From Spirochaetota bacterium (lineage in GTDB: Bacteria; Spirochaetota; B62-G9; DRHN01): DNA of 34,463 nucleotides. The DNA lies in contig JAFGTF010000088.1 of assembly GCA_016934265.1 (NCBI GenBank), forward strand, positions 1-34,463, in the 5' to 3' direction. A program made the position numbers and the translations under genes. This document shows positions 23,622 through 31,603 of this stretch, one piece after another; the stretch's first letter is position 1; every line of letters begins with the position of its first letter. The notes under the pieces were generated by a model that was not told where the DNA came from, made no database searches, and saw nothing but the letters and a program-made list of their open reading frames with translations.

Positions 23622-24050
23622 ATGAAAAAAAGAGAGTATCCAAAGGTCCCGCTCGTCGGGGTGGGCGCACTGGTGCTCAAAGGGGACGAGGTTCTTCTCG
23701 TAAAACGGGGCAGGCCGCCGCTTGAAGGTGCCTGGTCGCTTCCGGGCGGGCGGTGCCGTGAAGACGAGAAACTGAAGGCGGCCGCCTTTCGGGAGATCAA
23801 GGAGGAGTGCGGCATCGACATCGAGGTCGCCGATCTTTTAAAGCTCTTCGAGTATATCGAACGTGACGTCGAAGGCCGGGTGAAATACCACTATGTGGTC
23901 TTCGACTTCAAGGCATACTACAAAGGCGGCAGGCTCGAGCACTCCTCGGACGCCTCCGACGCGCGCTGGATACCGATCCGGGAGCTCGACCGCTACGAGC
24001 TCTCCGATGCGGTATTGGATGTCGTAAAAACGGCTTTCACCCACCGCTAA
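23622..24050 (+). CDS. NUDIX hydrolase
   Basis: A 142-residue protein with a complete NUDIX box starting at about residue 41: GGRCREDEKLKAAAFREIKEECGI fits G-x5-E-x7-REUxEExGU in every fixed position, shown here by key residues Gly, Glu, Arg-Glu, Glu-Glu and Gly. The N-terminus has VGVGALVLKGDEVLLVKRG, and the layout is that of the ADP-ribose pyrophosphatase/MutT-like group. It hydrolyses a nucleoside diphosphate linked to another group; the exact one is unknown. The ATG at 23622 is chosen because earlier in-frame starts lie in non-conserved, proline-rich sequence. It converges with nth. Confidence 0.88.
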   Translation: MKKREYPKVPLVGVGALVLKGDEVLLVKRGRPPLEGAWSLPGGRCREDEKLKAAAFREIKEECGIDIEVADLLKLFEYIERDVEGRVKYHYVVFDFKAYYKGGRLEHSSDASDARWIPIRELDRYELSDAVLDVVKTAFTHR

Positions 24051-24218
24051 GCCAAGCGGTTGGCTCCCCGCCGCCGGTTTACCCCGTTGCCTGTCGATAC
24101 GGCGGGGGGACACAACGGCCCCATTTTGCATCCGATCGCACGACCGTGACGGCGTTCACTGCGGTAGAAGCGCACAGGTTCACACCAAAAAGCGGCGTAC
24201 AATGCCGCCCGGCCTCAT

Positions 24219-24872
24219 TTACCTCCATTTCGAGACCCCGACCTTATCGCAATACGGTTCGATCTTACACTTCGAGCAGAACGGCGACAGGGGCGTGCAT
24301 ACGTGCTTGCCGTAGCTCACCAATAGATCGTTGTACTCGATCCAGTAGGGAAAAGGAAGCTTCTCTCGAAGCGCGAACTCCGTCTTCTCCGGCGTTTTCG
24401 TGCACACGTACCCGAGCCTGTTCGAGATCCGGTGCACGTGGGTGTCCACGCAGATCCCCGGCTTGCCGTATCCGAGGGTGACGACGAGGTTGGCCGTCTT
24501 CCTCCCGACCCCGGGCAAGAGAAGGAGCTGTTCGATGCTGTCAGGGACCTTCCCGCCGTGCTCCTGTATGAGGATTTGTGCTATACGCCGAATATTTTTC
24601 GCCTTTGTCCGGTAGAATCCCGCCGGATAGATCGCCTCCCCGATCTCCTCCTCGGTGAGCGCGCGCATTGCGTGCGGCGTTTCAGCGAGCCGAAACAGCC
24701 TGCGCGCGGACTCTTTCGTCGTCTCGTCTTTCGTCCTCAGCGAGATGACGGTACTGATGAGCACCTTGAAGGGGTCTTTCTTTTTCGATACCTCCGTGAC
24801 AACCGGCTCGGCCCAACGGGGATACTCCCCGCGCAGGATTTCCACCACCGCATGAATGTCGTCGTCCAGCAC
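24219..24872 (-). CDS. nth: Endonuclease III (DNA glycosylase/AP lyase)
   Basis: A 217-residue base-excision-repair enzyme that removes oxidised pyrimidines. The helix-hairpin-helix [14 protein letters not shown] carries the catalytic lysine, and [13 protein letters not shown] the catalytic aspartate. The C-terminal C-x6-C-x2-C-x5-C cluster ([17 protein letters not shown]) binds 4Fe-4S. All key residues are present. It starts at a GTG at 24872 with GGGGAG five bases upstream. The gene is divergent from mgtE with an 84-bp gap, and converges with the NUDIX gene across 168 bp that hold two imperfect stem-loops (24050-24065 and 24066-24107) but no U-tract. Confidence 0.94.
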   Translation of the reverse strand: MLDDDIHAVVEILRGEYPRWAEPVVTEVSKKKDPFKVLISTVISLRTKDETTKESARRLFRLAETPHAMRALTEEEIGEAIYPAGFYRTKAKNIRRIAQILIQEHGGKVPDSIEQLLLLPGVGRKTANLVVTLGYGKPGICVDTHVHRISNRLGYVCTKTPEKTEFALREKLPFPYWIEYNDLLVSYGKHVCTPLSPFCSKCKIEPYCDKVGVSKWR

Positions 24873-24894
24873 CAGTGCTCCCCCCAGAATTACG

Positions 24895-24923
24895 ATGACA
24901 ATAGGGATAAAATTGATTATTAT
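24895..24923 (+). promoter_or_regulatory. Candidate promoter for mgtE
   Basis: ATGACA (24895-24900, 5 of 6) and TATTAT (24918-24923, 5 of 6) are 17 bp apart. The leader would be about 27 nt, too short for a magnesium riboswitch. Confidence 0.5.
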
Positions 24924-24956
24924 AGGAAAGAAATCGCCCGGGGACGATACTAAAAG

Positions 24957-26315
24957 ATGGATAATCCCGACCGCAAAAGCAATGAAAATATCCAGCGCTT
25001 CGTCGCGGAGAAGAACTACTTCGCGCTGAAAGACATCCTCAAAGAGACTCTCCCCTACGACATCAAGGAAATCATCAGCCCGCTTCAGACGAGCGAGCAG
25101 GTTTTGCTCTTCAGGCTGCTCGACAAGGACCGTGCCGCCGAGGTGTTCAGCCTGCTGGACCGTGAGGAGCAGGAGCGGCTTTTACACGACTTCGGTCTTG
25201 ACAAGATAAAGGAAATCATCGAGGAGATGGACCCGGACGACCGGACCGAGCTTTTCGACGAGCTCCCTGACGAGATGGTCAAACGCCTTATCAGGCTCCT
25301 CTCACCTTCGGAGCGCGCAGTGGCCAACCGTCTCCTTAACTATCCCGAAGACTCGGCGGGCAGGCTCATGACGCCCGAGTTCATCGAGCTCGGCGAGGGA
25401 CTCACCGCGGGAGAAGCGCTTGGGAGGATCCGAAAGATCGGCCTCGACAAGGAGACGATATACTACTCGTACATCGTGGACGACAAAGGCTTACTCATCG
25501 GCATAGTAAGCCTGAAGGACCTTCTTCTCGCGCAGCCGGAGAGAAAGATCGCGGAGTTCATGGAGACCAGCTTCATCCATGTCAACACCACGGACGACCA
25601 GGAGGACGTGGCGCGGGTGCTCTCGCAGTACGACCTCACCGCCATCCCGGTGACGGACAAGGCCGACAAGCTCGTCGGCATCATCACCGTAGACGACATC
25701 GTCGACGTCATACACGAAGAGGCGGAGGAAGACTTTCACAAGATGGCCGGTATCGAGGCACCGGAGGACCCCTACTTCGCCATGAAGTTTTTGGTTCTCG
25801 GCCGGAAGCGCGCCCTCTGGCTCGTCATTCTCCTCGTCACCTCCTACCTCTCCTCCATCGTGCTCAAGCATTACTCGTCTATCCTCCAGATCGTCATCCC
25901 GCTCGCGTTCTTCATCCCGATGCTCACCGGGACCTGCGGCAATACCGGCATGCAATCGGCGACACTCGTCATCAGGGGACTCGCAACGGGAGAGATAGCC
26001 GTAAGAGACTTCTTCCGCGTCTTTACCCGCGAGATTCTCATGGGGGGGTTTCTTGGAATCATTCTCGGCCTTTTCTCGTTCGTACGGGCCCGTTTCATCG
26101 ATGCGAATCCCTTCATAGGAATAGCGGTGGGAATCGCGGTCTTCGCGAGCGTCATCGTCGCGAACATCATCGGCACGATACTCCCGATCGTGCTGAAACG
26201 GCTGAAAATAGACCCTGCGATCTCCGCAGGGCCTTTCATTTCCACGATCATCGATGTCACGACCCTGATCCTCTATTTCGAAATCGCGCAGTTTCTCTTC
26301 AAGATAAAAACCTAG
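24957..26315 (+). CDS. mgtE: Magnesium transporter MgtE
   Basis: A 452-residue magnesium channel. The N-terminal helical MgtE domain (about 15-125) is rich in Asp/Glu. Two CBS domains follow (about 135-255), with MTPEFIEL at the junction and [22 protein letters not shown] in the second. Five membrane segments fill about 280-450, including the pore region [24 protein letters not shown]. Domain order and length are normal. In known MgtE proteins Mg2+ bound between the cytosolic domains closes the pore. The ribosome site is weak (GGGGA 12 bases upstream). murB starts 11 bp later, so the two probably share a transcript. Confidence 0.95.
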   Translation: MDNPDRKSNENIQRFVAEKNYFALKDILKETLPYDIKEIISPLQTSEQVLLFRLLDKDRAAEVFSLLDREEQERLLHDFGLDKIKEIIEEMDPDDRTELFDELPDEMVKRLIRLLSPSERAVANRLLNYPEDSAGRLMTPEFIELGEGLTAGEALGRIRKIGLDKETIYYSYIVDDKGLLIGIVSLKDLLLAQPERKIAEFMETSFIHVNTTDDQEDVARVLSQYDLTAIPVTDKADKLVGIITVDDIVDVIHEEAEEDFHKMAGIEAPEDPYFAMKFLVLGRKRALWLVILLVTSYLSSIVLKHYSSILQIVIPLAFFIPMLTGTCGNTGMQSATLVIRGLATGEIAVRDFFRVFTREILMGGFLGIILGLFSFVRARFIDANPFIGIAVGIAVFASVIVANIIGTILPIVLKRLKIDPAISAGPFISTIIDVTTLILYFEIAQFLFKIKT

Positions 26316-26326
26316 GGTGATCGTTC

Positions 26327-27229
26327 ATGTCCGACATACAAACGGTTATACGGCGGGATGTACTGCTCGCCCCCTACACGACCTTCAGGATCGGCGGCCC
26401 GGCCCGCTTTTTCGCCGAACCCGTCTCGATCGACGAATTCGAAGACTGTATCGGGTGGGCGCTTGACCGCGGGATTCAGTTCTTCATACTGGGCACCGGT
26501 GCGAACATCCTCGTATCTGACGCAGGCTACAGCGGGTTCGTCATCCATACGGGGCGGCTCGACCGCATCGAGGTCGAGGGTACCGACCTGAGAGCGGAAT
26601 GCGGCGCTCAGGTAGACCGGCTCGTCGATAAAAGCCTCGAGTTCTCGCTTACGGGCCTCGAATTCGCCGCGGGACTTCCCGGTACACTCGGCGGCGCCCT
26701 GTTCATGAACGCAAAGGCGTTCGGCGGTTGCTTCGCCGACGTGGTATATTCGGTGGAAACGCTCACCGCCCGGGACAATATCCTGAAAAACAGGATGCTG
26801 CGAAAAAGCGAACTCGAATTCTCCTACAAGCGCTCCGTCTTCCAGCAACGCACCTGCTTCATCGAACGGGCCGTCCTCTCCCTCTCCCACGGCAGCAAAG
26901 AGAGAATACGGACGCTGATAGAGGAAAACAGGAGTGCGAGAAAAAAGCGCGGACACTACCGCTATCCCAATGCGGGCAGCATCTTCAAGAACGACTACGG
27001 TGTGGGGAAACCGGCGGGACAGCTCATAGACGAGACGGGCCTGAAGGGAACGCGGATCGGAGACGCGGAGGTATATACGAAACACGGCAACTTCATCATA
27101 AACCGGGGAAATGCGACCGCATGGGACGTGTATAGTCTCATACGGCTCGTGAGAGAAAGGGTGGCCGAGCGTACGGGGATTGTGCTCGAGACCGAAATCA
27201 TATTAACTGGAGACTGGAAAGAAACATAG
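26327..27229 (+). CDS. murB: UDP-N-acetylmuramate dehydrogenase
   Basis: A 300-residue flavoenzyme that reduces UDP-GlcNAc-enolpyruvate to UDP-MurNAc in peptidoglycan synthesis. The FAD-binding part shows TTFRIGGPARF, LGTGANILVSDAGYSG and FAAGLPGTLGGALFMNAKAFGG. The C-terminal domain has RYPNAGSIFKN with the catalytic serine near residue 217 and KHGNFIINRGNATAWDV. It matches the short (type II) MurB form. AGGG lies 10 bases before the ATG. It lies between mgtE (11-bp gap) and the barrel protein (21-bp gap) and is likely co-transcribed with mgtE. Confidence 0.95.
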   Translation: MSDIQTVIRRDVLLAPYTTFRIGGPARFFAEPVSIDEFEDCIGWALDRGIQFFILGTGANILVSDAGYSGFVIHTGRLDRIEVEGTDLRAECGAQVDRLVDKSLEFSLTGLEFAAGLPGTLGGALFMNAKAFGGCFADVVYSVETLTARDNILKNRMLRKSELEFSYKRSVFQQRTCFIERAVLSLSHGSKERIRTLIEENRSARKKRGHYRYPNAGSIFKNDYGVGKPAGQLIDETGLKGTRIGDAEVYTKHGNFIINRGNATAWDVYSLIRLVRERVAERTGIVLETEIILTGDWKET

Positions 27230-27250
27230 GAGTGTGTTATATTTTTCTGT

Positions 27251-29011
27251 ATGAGAGTAAGTAGGCTTTTCATATTCTGTATAGTGTCCCTGCTGTTCGC
27301 CCCGGGAACGCTCTTGGCGCAGTCCGAGACCGGTGGAGTGGAGAACATATTCTCCTACGGCGCCGGCCTCCGCGCGATAGGAATGGGCGGGGCGTTTACC
27401 GCCATGCGCGAGGACGCGACTCTCGCGTACTGGAACCCAGGCGCCATGGCGTTCAATCAGTACAAGGAAGTCTCCATCTTCGGAACGAGGCTCATCGCTG
27501 ACAGCTACTACTTCGCGGGCTTCTACACCCACCCGACCATGGACTTCGGGACGCTTTCCATCGGCGGCCTCGGCCTCTACACGGGAGGAATCAAGGCCTA
27601 CGACGAGGAAGCGTATCCCATAACCGGCATCCGGGAGGACTACTTCCACTATCAGATACTCCTCTCCTACGGATACGGTTTCCCGTTCGGCCTCGGCGTC
27701 GGCGCCACGGTCAAGCTCGAGCAGCTTCGGATACTCGAATATCAGGGCGGAGGGGGAAGCTTCGACCTCGGCGTATACTACGCACCGCCGAGCATCCCCT
27801 GGCTCGCGGTGGGCGCAGTGGTGCAGGATGTGATAGGAACGGGCATACAGCTCGCGGGGGAGGTCGAACAGAACACGAGAATTTACAAGATCGGCGCCGC
27901 CACCCTCTTCCCTCTCGACGACAAGGGAACGAACACCATAGCCGTGGCGCTCGATTCCCGCTTCTATTGGGACAACTACAATCCGGAAACCCCGCAGCTC
28001 CTCTACGATTTCAGCCTCGGTGCCGAGGTGACCTTCAACGATTTCATCATGGTCCGGGCCGGCTACCGCGGCTTTTCGTTCGACACGATATTTCAGAACC
28101 TCCCGGTCGGACTCTCGGTCGGTTTCGGGATTCGTCAGTGGGGCGTCACCCTCGACTATACTGTATCGTTCGAGGACTCCACCTGGCAGGGCGCGGCGGA
28201 GCTTTTAATGCAGCTCGGCCTGAGCTACCGGTTCGGAAAAAGCGTGGACGAGCAGAAACGGATTGCATCCGAAAATATACGGGCGCAGATAAACGAGGAG
28301 ATACGGAAGTCCACGGAACGCTACGAAGCGGAGCTCGCAGACCTCTCCACACAGTATGAAGCGGAGAAGCAGCGGATCACCGCGGATATGGACGAAAAGT
28401 ACGCTGAAAAAGTGGCTGCCTTGGATGATATCGTGGAGGACCGCAGGCAGGAGATCATCGCCGACCTCACGGCGCAGTTCGAGGCCGAGCGGGAAAACGC
28501 GATACGGCGGCTCTCGACCGAGTTCGATCGCGAGCGGACCGGCCTCGAGCGGCGTCTCATCGAGGACAGGGCCGGCTACGAAGATCGGATCAAGAACATG
28601 GAGAACCAGTTCGAGCAGGAAAAGGTAGAGATCAGAAAGAAGCTCGAGGCAGACGAGGCGTTCAAATCGGAACGGTACTCCCGGGGCCTGCAGTTCTTCT
28701 CGGACGGAAACTTCAAGGAAGCGCTGGCTGAGTTCGAGACTGTTTCATCGTACGACAGCAAATACCTCAAAGTCCAGTACTACATACAGAGGTCCAAGGC
28801 GGAGATGAAGGACGTGAGCTCCTACAGCCCGCAGGTTCTAGACATCTACTATCGCGGCGTCGATCTGTTCGTGCAGAAGAAATACGAGGAAGCGATCGTG
28901 GAATGGAAAAAGATACTCGAGATCGATCCGTACAACAAGCTCGCTATCAGAAACATAAAGGAGGCGGAGGACCGTCTCCGGAAATTGAAAGAGCTCGGCG
29001 AGGGAAGATAA
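27251..29011 (+). CDS. UPF0164-type outer-membrane barrel protein with coiled-coil and TPR tail
   Basis: A 586-residue exported protein. A signal peptide ends at about residue 24 (LLAQ). Residues about 28-328 have the FadL/PorV-like UPF0164 pattern, beginning GLRAIGMGGAFTAMREDATLAYWNPG and running as alternating strands. Residues about 332-475 form a long charged coiled coil, and 476-580 contain TPR-like units with FSDGNFKEALAEFE and FVQKKYEEAIVEWKKILEIDPYN. The barrel family is known from treponemes. The arrangement suggests a barrel with a long periplasmic arm that binds partners. The nearest AGGAG is 18 nt before the ATG, unusually far. I cannot name the cargo. Confidence 0.85.
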   Translation: MRVSRLFIFCIVSLLFAPGTLLAQSETGGVENIFSYGAGLRAIGMGGAFTAMREDATLAYWNPGAMAFNQYKEVSIFGTRLIADSYYFAGFYTHPTMDFGTLSIGGLGLYTGGIKAYDEEAYPITGIREDYFHYQILLSYGYGFPFGLGVGATVKLEQLRILEYQGGGGSFDLGVYYAPPSIPWLAVGAVVQDVIGTGIQLAGEVEQNTRIYKIGAATLFPLDDKGTNTIAVALDSRFYWDNYNPETPQLLYDFSLGAEVTFNDFIMVRAGYRGFSFDTIFQNLPVGLSVGFGIRQWGVTLDYTVSFEDSTWQGAAELLMQLGLSYRFGKSVDEQKRIASENIRAQINEEIRKSTERYEAELADLSTQYEAEKQRITADMDEKYAEKVAALDDIVEDRRQEIIADLTAQFEAERENAIRRLSTEFDRERTGLERRLIEDRAGYEDRIKNMENQFEQEKVEIRKKLEADEAFKSERYSRGLQFFSDGNFKEALAEFETVSSYDSKYLKVQYYIQRSKAEMKDVSSYSPQVLDIYYRGVDLFVQKKYEEAIVEWKKILEIDPYNKLAIRNIKEAEDRLRKLKELGEGR

Positions 29012-29072
29012 ACGGTATGCCCACGGCAGGCGGTTCATCGAAAGACGGTTTATCGGGAAACCGGGCACGGTT

Positions 29073-29906
29073 CTACAGCTCCGCCTGGACGAGTATTCCG
29101 CGTTCCATAAACCCGAGCTTTTTATACAGGTTGCAGGCGACTTGATTCTTCGTATCCACGAAGAGAACGATTTTTTTATACTTCCAAAGCAGCCGTGAAA
29201 CGTGGGCGGAGACCAGCTCGCGGCCGTATCCCATCCCTCTTTTTTCCAAACGTACGTAAATGGAGCCGATCTGACAGATGTCGCGGTACTTCGCGTTTAC
29301 ACCGGCGATCGCCACCGGTTTCCTGTTTTCGTAGAGGGCGGTGATCTCCCCGCGGCCGATTCGGCGGGCCAGCGCCGCCTGTATCTTCGCCGTATCTAAA
29401 AACGAGGGATCTATCCTCATCTCTTCTGTCTCATACGCACGCTGTAGCGGGGCGAGGAGCGCCGCCTCTCGTTTGCCGGGAACGACCGTATGCAGACTGC
29501 CGGTTTTTAGGCGGCTTCCGGGAAAAAACCGCTTGGCTTCCGTTTCCATAAAGACGTACTCACGAATGGAATGCACCGATCGCTTTTCCTGGGATAAAAG
29601 CCGCATGACGCAGTCGCGGTCGCCGAATATGCTCCCCGCTTTGCCGATCCGTCTCGACAGGACGCACACCAGGGAAAATACCGTATCGTCGTCCAAACCG
29701 GTTGGAAAGAAGAGATGGAGCGACACCCCGGTCTTCGTATGCAAAAGGCACAGGATTTCTTTTCCCTTCACCACGCAGTGGTTCTGATAACTGCCGATTC
29801 CGCTCGAAATTCCTTCATACAGGTAGAGGTTGCAGCAGCCGAACCGTTCGAGAAATCCGAGACAGCAAGAAACCTGTTCTTCCCCTTTTACCTTAACGAC
29901 CTTCAT
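29073..29906 (-). CDS. GNAT family N-acetyltransferase
   Basis: A 277-residue protein with a C-terminal GNAT domain (about 165-275). The acetyl-CoA loop is visible as RLEKRGMGYGRELV, followed by LFVDTKNQVACNLYKKLGFMERG, the classic last strand-helix pair. The N-terminal 150 residues are a poorly recognised second domain, so this could be a tandem-GNAT protein with a worn first half. The substrate is unknown. The start at 29906 is chosen over 29945 because GGAA lies at a suitable distance. The gene is divergent from the YkgJ-type gene and faces the barrel gene's end across 61 bp. Confidence 0.85.
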   Translation of the reverse strand: MKVVKVKGEEQVSCCLGFLERFGCCNLYLYEGISSGIGSYQNHCVVKGKEILCLLHTKTGVSLHLFFPTGLDDDTVFSLVCVLSRRIGKAGSIFGDRDCVMRLLSQEKRSVHSIREYVFMETEAKRFFPGSRLKTGSLHTVVPGKREAALLAPLQRAYETEEMRIDPSFLDTAKIQAALARRIGRGEITALYENRKPVAIAGVNAKYRDICQIGSIYVRLEKRGMGYGRELVSAHVSRLLWKYKKIVLFVDTKNQVACNLYKKLGFMERGILVQAEL

Positions 29907-29981
29907 ATGCGTCGACTTCCTGTTTGTAATCCGCTTCGCAGGCATTATGTTTTATACTAGCACATAGTACGGAAAAACAGG

Positions 29982-30458
29982 ATGAAAATAAAGGATAAAG
30001 AGCCGTTCTACTCCGACGGCCTCTCGTTCGAGTGCACGAGGTGCGGCGGGTGCTGTTCGGGGTTCCCGGGATACGTGTGGCTCTCCGAAGCCGAGCTATT
30101 CCGCCTCTGTGATTTCCGCGGTCTCGATCCCGCGGTATTCGCGGGCCGCTTCACCAGGGTGGTCCGGGGATTCGGTCCTCCACGGCTCTCCCTTATAGAG
30201 AAGGACGGGTTCGACTGCGTCTTCTTCGATGACGGCTGCACGGTATACGAGGCGAGACCGTTTCAGTGCAGCTCCTTCCCCTTCTGGAAGAGAAACCTCG
30301 TCTCACCCGCCAGTTGGGAACGGACCGCCGATTTCTGCCCCGGGGTAAACCGCGGGAAAAGATATTCACACGAGGAGATAGAAGACCTGCTTTTGCGTGT
30401 GCCCGATTACAACGTTCGACACTTCTCCGCCCGGGCCCGCAGGGCGATCGGGTTCTAG
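29982..30458 (+). CDS. YkgJ/UPF0153 family cysteine-cluster protein
   Basis: A 158-residue protein with the CxxCxxCC-type signature CTRCGGCCSGFPG near residues 18-30 and a second group, CTVYEARPFQCSSFPFW, near residues 86-102, plus a later CPG. These cysteines probably hold a zinc ion or an iron-sulfur cluster. The biochemical role of the family is unknown. ACAGG precedes the ATG. The gene stands alone, divergent from the acetyltransferase. Nothing in it suggests damage. Confidence 0.85.
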   Translation: MKIKDKEPFYSDGLSFECTRCGGCCSGFPGYVWLSEAELFRLCDFRGLDPAVFAGRFTRVVRGFGPPRLSLIEKDGFDCVFFDDGCTVYEARPFQCSSFPFWKRNLVSPASWERTADFCPGVNRGKRYSHEEIEDLLLRVPDYNVRHFSARARRAIGF

Positions 30459-30799
30459 TATTGCACGCCGCCCGACTGCAGGAATCCCCGCCGGCGTATG
30501 GTTCTGGTATGCGTCAATCGCGCACCTCCAGCCGCGCCTTCTTAGCTCGGGCGCGCGCTCCTTGATGCATCTTCTACCGCCCGTTCTTCACAACCGGTCC
30601 GCTGAACAGGACGCCCGGCGATCGGAGAGGCCGATCTCGGCCCGCCTCGTCGACCGTTTCCGATTACAGGGGGGGCGACCGGCGCCGTCAAAAAAAGGTG
30701 TGTATCTCGGATGATTTTTTCCGATAACAGTAGTATAATTTATAAAAGTGTTTGTATATTTCGCATCGTGCGCATTCTCATACGAGAGCGGAGGTTTAT
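30459..30799. other. Non-coding gap before the small secreted protein gene
   Basis: About 340 bp. The first part is GC-rich with no credible reading frame; the last 90 bp turn AT-rich and hold the promoter at 30711-30739. No tRNA, repeat or terminator is seen. Confidence 0.6.
30711..30739 (+). promoter_or_regulatory. Candidate promoter for the small secreted protein
   Basis: A perfect TATAAT (30734-30739) lies 17 bp after a poor -35 match ATGATT (30711-30716). The leader would be about 54 nt, ending in GGAGG six bases before the ATG at 30800. Confidence 0.45.
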
Positions 30800-31297
30800 A
30801 TGAAAAGAGCATCGTTACAACATGCAATTATCCTCTTCGTTCTGCTCCTCTTCGTGCTGGGCTCCGGTACCGCCATGGCGCAGCATACGGTTCGGCTCGG
30901 CGACCTTCCGAAGAGCGACTCTATAATACAGATATATCAGGTGGTCGGTTTCCAGGAGGGCCCTGAAGGATACCGCCTGGTCTACCTCGATCAGAAAAAC
31001 GAAACGAACTACCTATACCTCCCGGCCGGGCTGCGGGAAAAGTACCGCATCTACCGGCCGCAGCTCAACACCTACGGGCAGAACTTCGTCATTATCTGGC
31101 AGAGCAGCGGCGGCATAGACTGGGTCGAATGGTACATGCCGATCGCGATCGACTACAAGCTCCCGTATTACGAGGTCAGGGAGTTCGGTGACAAGGACAA
31201 GGAGATCTTCCAGGCGGTGATAGAGAGGGGGGAGATCGTTCTCGGCACCGATATCGGCGGCCTCGCACCGCAGATCCGCGCTCCGGGCGGCAGCTGA
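30800..31297 (+). CDS. Small secreted protein of unknown function
   Basis: A 165-residue protein with a clear signal peptide: MKRASLQH, a hydrophobic core, then TAMAQ with likely cleavage after residue 28. The mature part, about 137 residues, is rich in Tyr and Ile and looks beta-rich (YRLVYLDQKNETNYLYLP, IDWVEWYMPIAIDY). It has no cysteine, lipobox or recognised domain. GGAGG lies six bases before the ATG at 30800, which is preferred over an in-frame ATG 48 nt upstream that would bury the signal. The protein should end in the periplasm or outside the cell. I do not recognise the family. Confidence 0.75.
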   Translation: MKRASLQHAIILFVLLLFVLGSGTAMAQHTVRLGDLPKSDSIIQIYQVVGFQEGPEGYRLVYLDQKNETNYLYLPAGLREKYRIYRPQLNTYGQNFVIIWQSSGGIDWVEWYMPIAIDYKLPYYEVREFGDKDKEIFQAVIERGEIVLGTDIGGLAPQIRAPGGS

Positions 31298-31603
31298 TAC
31301 CGCCATCATCTACCGTAATCTACCGTAAACTGATGCTGCCGGTTTCCGAAAATATCATAGTACCGACAGAATCCGCGATACAAAGAAACCACAACCGGTT
31401 TTTATAAATCCATACCGGCTGCCTTTACCCCTACGGACGGGAAGTACAAAAAGCGGCTTCAAAGACCAACCCGAAAGCGGAAATCATCGCCGTCAATCGG
31501 GAACCGCCCTCTTCGGGCCTATGTCACGGCAGTCCCGCGGTTTCGTACTGTCGCCCGCGTCCTTTCCTTCATGACTACGTCACGAAATCATAGGGCGACG
31601 CCT
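31298..31603. other. Non-coding gap downstream of the secreted protein and aroA
   Basis: About 306 bp between convergent genes. It contains an exact 10-bp tandem duplication ATCTACCGTA at 31308-31327 and a weak GCCC/GGGC stem near 31508. No gene, tRNA or U-tract terminator was seen. Confidence 0.6.

Noticed and set aside
24050-24107. Stem-loops between the NUDIX gene and nth as terminators
   Set aside because: A 6-bp stem with tetraloop and an 8-bp stem with a 26-nt loop are present, but neither is followed by a U-tract on either strand.
24873-24956. Magnesium riboswitch upstream of mgtE
   Set aside because: The gap to nth is only 84 bp and the proposed leader about 27 nt, too short for an M-box.
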